Part shown: positions 16,334 through 24,389 of the stretch, one piece after another
Position numbering within the stretch: position 1 is the stretch's first letter
Layout: each line of letters begins with the position of its first letter
Source of the DNA: an uncultured Dehalococcoidia bacterium
GTDB taxonomy: Bacteria > Chloroflexota > Dehalococcoidia > Lucifugimonadales > UBA1123
Direction: 5' to 3'
DNA: 64,000 nucleotides
Assembly: GCA_951812505.1 (NCBI GenBank)
Contig: CATOSI010000005.1
Coordinates: 218,680-282,679, forward strand
The notes under the pieces: model-generated
What the model was told of the DNA's origin: nothing
The model's database searches: none
The model's input: only the letters and a program-made list of their open reading frames with translations
Translations under genes and position numbers: made by a program

Positions 16334-17998
16334 ATGGCAGAGATTGATGGCGGGCGACTGTTCGCCAAGGCATTAAAGAGAGAAGGCGTGGACTACATCT
16401 TCACTCTTAACGGCGGCCATATATACAACCTCTATGAGGGTTGTGTGGCCGAGGGAATCAAGATAATAGACTTCAGGCATGAGCAGGTTGCCGCTCATGC
16501 CGCCGAAGGTTGGGCGAAGGTCACAGGCAAGCCTGGCGTCGCCATCGTGACCGCCGGCCCGGGCGTCACAGACGCCGTTACCGGCATAGCGAACGCGTTC
16601 CAGGCCCCCAGCCCGATGATACTCATCGGCGGCAACGCGGGCATCACCGACCACCTGCGCGGCGGATTGCAGGACTTCGACTCGGCAACTTTCCTCAAGC
16701 CGGTCACCAAGTTCTCGGAGCAGGTCAAGCGGGTCGAGCGAATACCGGACTACGTGTCAATCGCGTTCAGACACGCGACGACCGGCGTGCCGGGCCCCGC
16801 GTACCTCGAAATCCCGATTGACGTGGTGAACGGACAGACGGACGAGGACAGCGTCAACTATCCGCAGTCGTACCGGACGGACTCCAAGGCATACGGCGAC
16901 CCTGAGTACATAAGCCAGGTGTGCGACATCCTGATGAATACCGAGAAGCCCATGATTCTGGCGGGCTCGGATGTCTGGTGGAACGACGCGGCGGAGGAAC
17001 TGCGCGAGTTCGTCGAGATGATAGACTCGCCCGTGTTCCTGAACGCAATGGGGCGCGGCTCGATCCCGTCCGACCACCCAAATCTTGGCAGCCTCGGACG
17101 TCGCTACGGGCTCGTCCACTCCGATACCGTCATCCTGCTCGGCACGCCGATTGACTTCAGGCTGGGTTACGGCTCGGACTATATGTTCCCGCAGAGTCCC
17201 AAGCTGATCGAGATCATGATGGACGGCTCCAAGATAGGACAGAACAGGGACATTGACGTAGGAGTCGTCGGGAACTCCAAGGCCGTTCTTCGCCAGATAA
17301 TGGACGAACTCAAGGACAGGGGCTACAGGTCGCCCGGCAAGGGCTGGGTGGAAGAGGTGTTGACCGAGGACAAGACACTCCAAGCGGCGGACGAGGAGAT
17401 GCTGAACAGCGACCAGACGCCCATACACCCGATGCGGCTAGTGCGCGAGGTGCGCGACTTCCTGGACTACGACGCGACCGTAATCGGCGATGGCGGCGAT
17501 ATCGTTACCTTCGCCGCGCGAGTGCTGAACATCAACGAGCCGGGGCACTGGCTGGACCCGGGACAGTTCGGATGCCTGGGCGCGGGCTCCGGCTTCGCTG
17601 CGGCTGCGCAACTGGCGCGGCCCGACAAGCAGGTCTGCATCATCTACGGCGACGGCGGCTTCGGGCTGACCGGCTTCGATGTGGAGAGCTACGTCCGCCA
17701 CAACCTGCCCATCGTCTCCATCGTGGGCAACAACGGCGCGTGGAACCAGACGACCCAGGGCGTCGTCCGTCGCGGAATGAGTGGCGTCGGAACGTACCTG
17801 TCGCAGGAGACCGACTACGCCAAGATAATGGACGGACTCGGCGGCTACGGCGAGCGGGTGACCGACCCCGCCCAGATCCGCCCCGCCCTAGAGCGCGCCT
17901 TCGGCTCCGGCAAGGCGGCGCTGCTGGACGTGGTCATAGACCCCGAAGTGGCGTATGCCGCCATGGGCGGTCGCTCCCGCCAGTCGAGACAGTACTAG
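16334..17998 (+). CDS. Thiamine diphosphate-dependent lyase (acetolactate synthase / oxalyl-CoA decarboxylase / 2-hydroxyacyl-CoA lyase superfamily)
   Basis: A 554-residue three-domain ThDP enzyme. The Pyr domain carries the catalytic Glu in DFRHEQVAAHAAEG (E50) and AIVTAGPGVTDAVTG. The middle domain contains FLNAMGRGSIPSDHP near residue 234. The PP domain has the ThDP-Mg motif YGDGGFG ... NN (about residues 438-466). Flanking family III CoA-transferases on both sides suggest an oxalyl-CoA decarboxylase or 2-hydroxyacyl-CoA lyase rather than acetolactate synthase, and no small regulatory subunit gene is present. This assignment is by context; specificity residues were not resolvable by eye. 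A hairpin follows the stop. Confidence 0.8.
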   Translation: MAEIDGGRLFAKALKREGVDYIFTLNGGHIYNLYEGCVAEGIKIIDFRHEQVAAHAAEGWAKVTGKPGVAIVTAGPGVTDAVTGIANAFQAPSPMILIGGNAGITDHLRGGLQDFDSATFLKPVTKFSEQVKRVERIPDYVSIAFRHATTGVPGPAYLEIPIDVVNGQTDEDSVNYPQSYRTDSKAYGDPEYISQVCDILMNTEKPMILAGSDVWWNDAAEELREFVEMIDSPVFLNAMGRGSIPSDHPNLGSLGRRYGLVHSDTVILLGTPIDFRLGYGSDYMFPQSPKLIEIMMDGSKIGQNRDIDVGVVGNSKAVLRQIMDELKDRGYRSPGKGWVEEVLTEDKTLQAADEEMLNSDQTPIHPMRLVREVRDFLDYDATVIGDGGDIVTFAARVLNINEPGHWLDPGQFGCLGAGSGFAAAAQLARPDKQVCIIYGDGGFGLTGFDVESYVRHNLPIVSIVGNNGAWNQTTQGVVRRGMSGVGTYLSQETDYAKIMDGLGGYGERVTDPAQIRPALERAFGSGKAALLDVVIDPEVAYAAMGGRSRQSRQY

Positions 17999-18011
17999 GC
18001 AACACAAATAC

Positions 18012-18045
18012 TATCCCGGGGCAGATTCTCCGTCTCCCCGGGATA
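18012..18045 (+). terminator. Hairpin after the ThDP enzyme gene
   Basis: A perfect 10-base stem (TATCCCGGGG with CCCCGGGATA, 14-base loop) starts 14 bases after the stop codon. There is no T-run after it, so it may be a weak terminator or an mRNA 3' stabiliser. Confidence 0.55.
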
Positions 18046-18135
18046 CTTCCACCACGACAGCCAAACTGTCCTCTCCGGCATGAAAGATGAATGGAAATAA
18101 CCCATCACGTTTGTATCTAAGAACGGAGCCTCGGA

Positions 18136-18520
18136 ATGCCGCCGCGGGATAGGCGTCTTCGGAGGGCGCGAGAAAATCCTCTTTTGGAATACTACCTCAA
18201 TCTGTCATATCCCATTCGATTGTCCCATCAGTCTGACGACGGCGATGAATACTGGTTTGCGGAAATACCCCAGTTGCCCGGGGTGTATGTCGGACGGGTA
18301 TGACCCGAAGGAAGCTCTACAAAATCTCGAGGACGCGGAGCGTCTCTGGATCGAGACCCAAACCGAGGACGGCTATGAAGTCCCTGAGCCAGAACATCCC
18401 GACGACCACAGCGGGAAGTTCCTGTTGAGTAAGCCGAAACCGCTTCATCGCAGACTCGCGGCTCAGGCAAAACGCGAATGCGTGAGCCTCAACCAGTACA
18501 TCGTCAGCCTGACAAGCTGA
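18136..18520 (+). pseudogene. HicB-family antitoxin-like protein, frameshifted
   Basis: Two frames join into one HicB-type protein of about 127 residues. The first gives NPLLEYYLNLSYPIRL, DEYWFAEIPQLPG; after a shift at the GGGG run at 18280-18283 the second gives CMSDGYDPKEALQNLEDAERLW, then a C-terminal domain ending RRLAAQAKRECVSLNQYIVS. Removing one G restores the universal LPGC-SDGYDPKEAL join. The first part is the degenerate RNase H-like HicB fold and the last is the arc-like DNA-binding domain. No HicA toxin is visible next to it. The single-G lesion in a homopolymer may be a consensus error. Confidence 0.8.
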
Positions 18521-18582
18521 ATTCCGTCCGGCTTCCCCCATAGCTCGGACAGTCATAGACACCCACCCATCCCTCTGTCTGT

Positions 18583-18775
18583 TACAATATACGTACGACA
18601 GTTCTAATGCTATATAAACAGGAGATTATGATCGGCCACTCCGCCGACCGAAGGATTTTCGGTCCAAAGCTAACTACAGGCGGCTCCAGGTCACATTCCA
18701 GGTGACCCACCTCCTGGTACACCTGGAAACTCACCTGGAACCCCACCTGGACAATATAAACGGGAGTATATGCCC
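18583..18775 (+). promoter_or_regulatory. Leader-like intergenic element, copy E2
   Basis: It begins with TACAAT (18583-18588), then TTCTAATG and the 19-base block shared with E1 (18612-18630, containing AGGAG and an ATG that opens a 25-codon frame). Next is a hairpin GACCGAA-GGATT-TTCGGTC, the block TCCAAAGCTAAC (18663-18674) shared with E0, and TTCCAGGTG (18696-18704). Three units CACCTGGA(A/C) follow at 18720, 18732 and 18744, each able to pair with TTCCAGGTG. The CoA-transferase start lies about 155 bases downstream. No protein gene fills 18521-18929. Confidence 0.6.
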
Positions 18776-18929
18776 AGCTTAATTTCCGACCCGACCCACC
18801 ATCCGACAATTGAAAACTAACAGCCCAAGAATGGCAATCAGAGCAATAGTATGGGATACTTGAGTCGGAGCAATCTGACCCCAAGCGCGAGACTTGAATG
18901 ACCAGAACAACCCGAATAGGAGGCCGACC

Positions 18930-20174
18930 ATGACCACTAACGGAGCCAATGGACATCAGCCGCTACCCGGCCCGCTGACCGGCGTCCGGGTGATTGACTG
19001 GACGATGTGGCAGTTCGGCCCGGTGTCCACGATGATGCTCGCCGACCTGGGCGCGGAAGTCATCAAGGTGGAGTCGCTGGACGGCGACCATGGGCGGCAG
19101 TTCGGCAGGGTCGGCGGAGTGTTGTCCGACCTGCCCGAGGGCGTCAACGCCTACTTCGAAGGCATGAACCGCAACAAGTACGGCATCGCGCTCGATCTCA
19201 AGAATCCGAAGGGCCGCGAGATAATGCGCAAGCTGGCCGCGAAGTCCGACGTGTTCGTCGAGAATTTCCGTAAGGGCGTCGCCGAACGATTGGGAGTCGG
19301 CTACGACGATCTGAAAGCGGTCAACCCGCAGATAATCTACGGCTCGGCGTCCGGCTACGGGCCCGAAGGCCCCGACTCCGCCAAGCCCGCGTTCGCGCTG
19401 ACAGGCGAGGCGCGCTCAGGCGCTATGTGGTGGTCCGGTCCGGAAAACAACACGCCCTACGCGGTCGGTATAGCCGACCAGGCTGCGGGAATAATGCTCA
19501 GCTACGGCATCCTCGGCGCGATAGTCGCGCGTGAGCGATTTGGTCACGGTCAGAGGGTGGACGTATCTCACCTGGGCAGCATGATCTGGACTCGCGGTAT
19601 GCAGAACGGCATTTCTCTCATCCAGGACGAGGAATTCCAGAGGCAGGACTGGCGAGGCGCCGGAAACGTTCTCTGGAACTACTACGAGTGCGCCGACGGA
19701 GAGTGGATAGCCTTCTCGATGAGCCAGGGCGACCGCTACTGGCCCGGTATGTGCCGCGCAATGGACAAGCTCGAATGGATGGAGGACGAGCGGTTCAACT
19801 CGCTTGAAGCGAGGTACGAGAACCGCGATCTGGTCATAGAGAGCATGGCCGAGGTATTCAAGACGCGCCCACGCTCTGAATGGGAGACTCGGCTGGCAGA
19901 CGCCGGCGATCTCATCTACGAGAAGGTTCAGCGCACCCTCGAACTCAGGGACGACCCACAGGTCAAGCGCAACAACTACATGATAGACTTCGACCATCCC
20001 GTGCTGGGCGAGACCGAGTGGCTACAGACCCCGGTGTCCTACTCCGATAATCCGGTCTCCACCCGGAAGATGGCTCCCGCGCACGGAGAGGATACGGAAT
20101 CAATACTGATTGATATGCTCGGCTACGACTGGGAAGACATAGCGGAGCTCCAGGAAGAACGAGTTATTTTGTAA
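18930..20174 (+). CDS. CaiB/BaiF CoA-transferase (family III), second copy
   Basis: A 414-residue paralogue of the transferase at 15037-16284, similar from end to end: LTGVRVIDWTMWQFGP at the start, GAEVIKVESLDGD, RNKYGIALDLK, IYGSASGYGPEGP, and the same C-terminal WEDIAELQEERVIL. The active-site Asp is present in GIADQAAG. AGGAGG seven bases upstream selects the ATG at 18930 over an earlier in-frame ATG. The hot-dog hydratase gene follows after 31 bases. Two close CoA-transferases around one lyase suggest either two substrates or a heteromeric transferase. Confidence 0.92.
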   Translation: MTTNGANGHQPLPGPLTGVRVIDWTMWQFGPVSTMMLADLGAEVIKVESLDGDHGRQFGRVGGVLSDLPEGVNAYFEGMNRNKYGIALDLKNPKGREIMRKLAAKSDVFVENFRKGVAERLGVGYDDLKAVNPQIIYGSASGYGPEGPDSAKPAFALTGEARSGAMWWSGPENNTPYAVGIADQAAGIMLSYGILGAIVARERFGHGQRVDVSHLGSMIWTRGMQNGISLIQDEEFQRQDWRGAGNVLWNYYECADGEWIAFSMSQGDRYWPGMCRAMDKLEWMEDERFNSLEARYENRDLVIESMAEVFKTRPRSEWETRLADAGDLIYEKVQRTLELRDDPQVKRNNYMIDFDHPVLGETEWLQTPVSYSDNPVSTRKMAPAHGEDTESILIDMLGYDWEDIAELQEERVIL

Positions 20175-20205
20175 GCTAAAGGCGAGATCCGAAGAGGAGT
20201 AAGTC

Positions 20206-21060
20206 ATGCCCAATATATCCAACGATCCAGAAGAGGCACAGATTGGCAAGGACCTTGGTTCCAGGGAGTTTGTGGCCGACGAGGGCCTCCTGAACGACTA
20301 TTTCGAGGGACTTGAGATTGACCCGGACTGGTACTCCGGCAAGCCCTACCAGACGCGAGTCGCACCCTCGATGACGGTGACCTCCGTTGACGGTGGCTTT
20401 TCGGGAGGCGGCTTCAAGAACAGCTTCGGCAACCTGTGGATGCGACAGCAGTGGGAACTGAACGCCCCGATAGTCCCCGGACAGGAATACACCGCAAGTT
20501 CCAAGATAGTTGACATATACGACCACCGGAATCGCACTCTGGTCAACTCCGAGGTGACCCTGTGGTCGCCGGAGGGCGAAGCTATGGCTGTCGGCCACCA
20601 CCACCAGAGCTACCTTCTCAGCCAGTCCTCCGGCAAGGTCGCGCTGCGCGACCCGAAGGCTAAGGGCGGCGCAAGGAGATTCGCCGTCCCGGCTGGCGAC
20701 CTGATAGAGGGCGAGCCTCACCCTATTTCGCTGGAGATGTGCGGCACGTTCTTCCATGGCAACGCGAACTACCACACCGACAAGCGAGCCGCGGAAGAGT
20801 TGGGCTTCGAGGAGGTCGTGGTCGGCGGGCGCATGACGATGTCCTACGTCGGCGACCTGATGGACAAGCACTTCGGCAGGGCATGGTTCGAGGGCGGCAA
20901 GATGGACATCAAGTTCACCAATATCGTGTGGCCCGAGGACGTGGTGACCGCGAAGGCCGTCGTAACCGACGAGACTGACGGTCGCGCCAATGCCGCCGTG
21001 TGGATGGAAAAAGAGGACGGCACCGTCGTAATAGTGGGAACCGCGAGCGCGCGGGTCTAG
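20206..21060 (+). CDS. Double hot-dog MaoC-like hydratase/dehydratase
   Basis: A 284-residue protein with two hot-dog folds. The N-terminal one (residues ~10-145) is FAS1-like and has lost the catalytic motif. The C-terminal one has ANYHTDKRAAEELGFEEVVVGGRM (about residues 186-208), equivalent to the R-hydratase motif HTDxxxAxxxGF...G, where Asp/His would hydrate an enoyl-CoA. It is the last gene of the CoA-transferase cluster and probably adds or removes water on the acyl-CoA made there. A terminator follows. Confidence 0.82.
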   Translation: MPNISNDPEEAQIGKDLGSREFVADEGLLNDYFEGLEIDPDWYSGKPYQTRVAPSMTVTSVDGGFSGGGFKNSFGNLWMRQQWELNAPIVPGQEYTASSKIVDIYDHRNRTLVNSEVTLWSPEGEAMAVGHHHQSYLLSQSSGKVALRDPKAKGGARRFAVPAGDLIEGEPHPISLEMCGTFFHGNANYHTDKRAAEELGFEEVVVGGRMTMSYVGDLMDKHFGRAWFEGGKMDIKFTNIVWPEDVVTAKAVVTDETDGRANAAVWMEKEDGTVVIVGTASARV

Positions 21061-21094
21061 ACAAGACCGCGCCTGCCACCTGAACCCATTCCGA

Positions 21095-21134
21095 ATCGGG
21101 GGCGCGTCGGATTAGACTGCGGCCCCGATGTTTT
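21095..21134 (+). terminator. Rho-independent terminator after the hydratase gene
   Basis: ATCGGGG (21095-21101) pairs with CCCCGAT (21123-21129) and GTTTTA follows. It closes the CoA-transferase/hydratase unit; the next gene is on the opposite strand. Confidence 0.6.
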
Positions 21135-21189
21135 ATACTACCCTGCAGCAAGTCGTGCGACAGGTGGTTAGACCGAAGAGGCAATTCGG

Positions 21190-21825
21190 TCAGAAGCAGA
21201 CCTGTAGCACTTCGTCTTCATGCTCATCCTCATCCTCAAGATTCTCCCTGCCCTCCTTGATGAACAGGGGAATCAGCAACAGCGCAGCCACCGGGTCGGC
21301 CCACCACCAGGAGAACAGAGCATTGAACCCCAGCCCCACCAGGATAACGAGGTCCTGAAGATCGCAGAACAGGCTCTCCAGAGCCTCGGCTCTCAACGCC
21401 CTGGACTGCATCCGTGCGGCGATACGCATCTTGAACACCTAGAGGACGCTCATCACGACCGCACTCGCCGATGCAATCGCGACACCTATCAGGCTTGGCT
21501 GTGGCTCAGGCAGCCATCCGACCAAGCTGGCCACGGAATGAAGACCGACATAAGACGCAAGTAAAAAGAAGGTGAATCCAATCAGCCTCCGCGCCCTTGT
21601 CTCCGCGGCCTCGTCCTCCAGCCCGTCCCGCTCTCTTCTCAATTGCCGCACCAGGACCCCACCGGCGAAAAGTTCGACGACGCTATCGAGGCCGAAAGCG
21701 ATCAGCGCCACGCTTCCTACCTAGAGTCCCGCCCACAGAGAGACCCCTGCCTCTATCAGGTTCCACGCCAGCCCAATAGATACCAGGATAAGGGCCGTTC
21801 GTCGGAGGGCATCGGACGGAGACAT
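21190..21825 (-). pseudogene. Cation-efflux (CDF-like) transporter with two in-frame TAG codons
   Basis: One frame of 211 codons from the ATG at 21825 (AAGGAGG upstream) to a TGA at 21190 encodes a CDF-type membrane protein: LAWNLIEAGVSLWAGL, GSVALIAFGLDSVVELFAG, then RLIGFTFFLLASYVG, and GLGFNALFSWWWADPVAAL with an acidic tail. Codons 35 (21723-21721) and 129 (21441-21439) are TAG. Both sit in the same octamer CTCTAGGT (leu-stop-val). No indel is needed; the protein is otherwise collinear with relatives. It is either a pseudogene by two nonsense changes or is read through. It transports divalent metals if functional. Confidence 0.8.
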
Positions 21826-21981
21826 CAGGGCCGATTCCTCCTTGCTTTACCTTCATTTGACAGGTGAGCGACCCTTGAGACGCTACGAGAAAGTAGGCCA
21901 CAGTACAACAGTGGGGCGTAATGAATGTCAACCCCGAAAGACCCGTGGTAGGTGTTGTCCTCAGCGGTTCAAGGGTCCAAC

Positions 21982-23244
21982 TCACGGCACAGACGCCGAC
22001 GTCCCCCACGAATACCGCCATATCCCCCGCGTAGCGACTGCTATGGCCAGGCCGAATACTATGCCCACCAAGCTGTTCAGGGCAAGCGCGAGCGGCGCGC
22101 CCAGGATGCCGGCCAGAAACCCCGAACCCAAAAGTCCGAGCGGCAGGCCGTAAACGGCGAGTGAACGAAGGCCCATGACACGACCTCGGATTTCGGGCGA
22201 GGTAACGCTGAGAAGGAGCATTGACATGGTAACCATCGTAAATGACTGTGCCAGTCCTGCCAAAGCAAGAACTCCCGTCGCCGGTCCAAACCAGGCTATC
22301 AGGGCGAGGGCGAGGATAGCGCTGTGCCATGCGATTCCGGCAAGGGTCATCACTACGCCCGGTCTTCGGAGCCTGGGCAACGCCGCAATCGTGACCGACC
22401 CAACCATCGAACCGGCAGAGTATGCCCCAAGAAGCTGGCCGAGGCCCTCTGCGCCCACTCCCAGAACATCCTTTGCGTAAACGGGAAGCAGACCGTTGTT
22501 CAGTGGAAAGCCGGACAGGTTGACTAGGAAGGCCAGGAGCAAAAGTCCAAGTACGACTTCGCTCGTGCGAACGTATGACAGCGCCTGTCTAAGATTGGAT
22601 ATGACTGACACCGAACTGCGGGTTGCAACCGGCTGGTTCGGTACCTGGAGCCGGAATGCCAGGGCTACTCCCAGCAAGTACATAGCAACTATCGCGACAT
22701 AACTCCAGCCCATTCCGTATCGAGCCAGCAGGACGCCGCCGACCATGGGGCCAATTATCTGCATTATGTCTCTGCCGGAGCGCGTGAGAGCAACCGCGTT
22801 CATGATCCCCTCGCGGGGTACGATGTCCGGGATCACCGTCTGACGGGTGACTGTATCGAACGCCCTTGCCATCCCGACGATCCCGACCAACAGGAACACA
22901 TGCCATACATCGAGAATGTCCGCGGTGATCAGGACCAGTATGGCTACTGCGGAAAGTGTGAACCCGAAGCGAACTAAGCGAAGCAGTCTCTCACGCCTGT
23001 ATCTATCAACCACAATTCCATATAGGGGAGAGAGGAGCGTCCCCGTGAATCTCAAGGCGGCATACAGGCCCAGCAGGAACGGTGAGTCGGTCTCCTGAAG
23101 TATGAACCATGCGAGAACCAGGAACTCCATCTGTTCGGCACACGAGACCACAGAGTCGGACAACCACAAGTACCTGAAGTCCCTGCCGCGAAACGCACTA
23201 CCGAAGCGAGAGAGAGTGGTGGTTACCCTGACCGGTCTATACAT
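21982..23244 (-). CDS. MFS transporter (EntS-like, MFS_3 type)
   Basis: A 420-residue integral membrane protein of about 12 transmembrane segments. Landmarks are FRYLWLSDSVVSCAEQM at the start, the loop 2-3 motif YGIVVDRYRRERLL near residue 75, and ARAFDTVTRQTVIPDIVP near residue 130. The last is typical of the EntS/enterobactin-exporter-like group (transmembrane secretion effector family). Export of a small molecule is likely; substrate unknown. I start at the ATG at 23244. It is on the same strand as queA, 48 bases downstream. Confidence 0.85.
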   Translation of the reverse strand: MYRPVRVTTTLSRFGSAFRGRDFRYLWLSDSVVSCAEQMEFLVLAWFILQETDSPFLLGLYAALRFTGTLLSPLYGIVVDRYRRERLLRLVRFGFTLSAVAILVLITADILDVWHVFLLVGIVGMARAFDTVTRQTVIPDIVPREGIMNAVALTRSGRDIMQIIGPMVGGVLLARYGMGWSYVAIVAMYLLGVALAFRLQVPNQPVATRSSVSVISNLRQALSYVRTSEVVLGLLLLAFLVNLSGFPLNNGLLPVYAKDVLGVGAEGLGQLLGAYSAGSMVGSVTIAALPRLRRPGVVMTLAGIAWHSAILALALIAWFGPATGVLALAGLAQSFTMVTMSMLLLSVTSPEIRGRVMGLRSLAVYGLPLGLLGSGFLAGILGAPLALALNSLVGIVFGLAIAVATRGIWRYSWGTSASVP

Positions 23245-23292
23245 GGCCAAGAAAGTCCGCGGTCAGGCAGGGATACCCAATTCCCATTTGGG

Positions 23293-24342
23293 TCATGCTA
23301 TCAACATGGCGTCGCCAAAGCTGTAGAACCGGTATCCTTCATCCACGGCCTCCCGGTAGGCCGAAAGAACATTCTCTCGGCCGGCAAAAGCGGACACCAA
23401 CATCAGCAAGGTGGAGCGAGGCAGGTGAAAGTTGGTAATGAGTCCGTCTATCACTCTGAAACGGAATCCGGGCGTAATGAACAGGTCAACCCACCCTGAG
23501 CCGGATTTCAGCCGGCTGCCCGCCTCGTAATCCTGCATGGCCGCGTTCTCTAACAGTCGAACAGCTGTCGTCCCTACTGAAATGACCCGCCTTCCTTCCA
23601 ACCTTGCCGTATTGATCTTATCGGCTGAAGTCTGAGAAAGTTCCCAGTACTCAGAGTGCATGGTGTGTTCGTTTGCCAAGTCCGACTTGACCGGTCTGAA
23701 CGAATCCCATCCGACGTGAAGCGTAACGAATGCTTTCTCCACGTCCATTTCGCGCAGTCTGTCCAAGAGGCCATTGGTGAAATGGAGTCCAGCGGTCGGA
23801 GCCGCCGCACTACCTTCGGAATTGGAATAGACAGTCTGGTAGCGTTCGGAGTCTTCCAGAGTCTCGTTTATGTACGGAGGAAGGGGAATAGCGCCCACGT
23901 CTCGAATTAGATCCTCGTCCTGGAAGGTGACGATCCTGGTACCCGTCTCTTCTACTTCCACGACCCGGCCTTGCATCTCGACTACTCCCCGGCTGTCGGC
24001 GACCGTAAACACCGCGCCTTCCCGCATCCTGCGTCCAGGCCTGACCAGCGCCCTCCACTTCCCTTCACCGAGGCGAGTCAGAAGCAGCACCTCTATTTCA
24101 CGTCCCGACGGCTCTCTGCGGCCCAAGAGCCGCGCGGGAAACACTCTGCTGTCGTTGAAGACCAGCAGGTCGCCAGGGCGAAGGAGATCAGGCAGATCGA
24201 AAAAGCGACGGTGCCCCAGCCGACCGCTCACTCTGTCCATAGTCAGCAGACGCGAGTGATCGCGAGGCTCCACCGGAGTCTGGGCGATCATTTCGGGGGG
24301 AAGATGGTAGTCGAAGTCTGAAGTCAGCATGGGCAGTGACAT
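23293..24342 (-). CDS. queA: S-adenosylmethionine:tRNA ribosyltransferase-isomerase
   Basis: A 349-residue protein with the full QueA signature: LTSDFDYHLPPEMIAQTP at the N-terminus, SRVFPARLLGRR, PLPPYINE, then SAAAPTAGLHFT near residue 190, HVGWDSFRPV, and ITNFHLPRSTLLMLVSAF near residue 305. It transfers the ribosyl part of SAM to 7-aminomethyl-7-deazaguanine in tRNA to make epoxyqueuosine at wobble position 34. Start choice between ATG 24342 and ATG 24330 is open, as neither has a clear ribosome site. It overlaps nothing and follows an MFS gene on the same strand. Confidence 0.95.
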   Translation of the reverse strand: MSLPMLTSDFDYHLPPEMIAQTPVEPRDHSRLLTMDRVSGRLGHRRFFDLPDLLRPGDLLVFNDSRVFPARLLGRREPSGREIEVLLLTRLGEGKWRALVRPGRRMREGAVFTVADSRGVVEMQGRVVEVEETGTRIVTFQDEDLIRDVGAIPLPPYINETLEDSERYQTVYSNSEGSAAAPTAGLHFTNGLLDRLREMDVEKAFVTLHVGWDSFRPVKSDLANEHTMHSEYWELSQTSADKINTARLEGRRVISVGTTAVRLLENAAMQDYEAGSRLKSGSGWVDLFITPGFRFRVIDGLITNFHLPRSTLLMLVSAFAGRENVLSAYREAVDEGYRFYSFGDAMLIA

Positions 24343-24389
24343 GATAACGGAACGCTGCGTGCACGTACCTGATACGACGGAAACGGGCT

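Noticed and set aside
18696..18752. CRISPR-like array of short repeats.
   Set aside because: Units are 9-12 bases with no unique spacers of 30 or more bases and no cas genes in the window.
21190..21825. Pyrrolysine or selenocysteine recoding of the CDF gene.
   Set aside because: The codons are TAG, not TGA, so selenocysteine is excluded; no pyl genes are visible and the sites are not catalytic. Kept as an open question in the findings.
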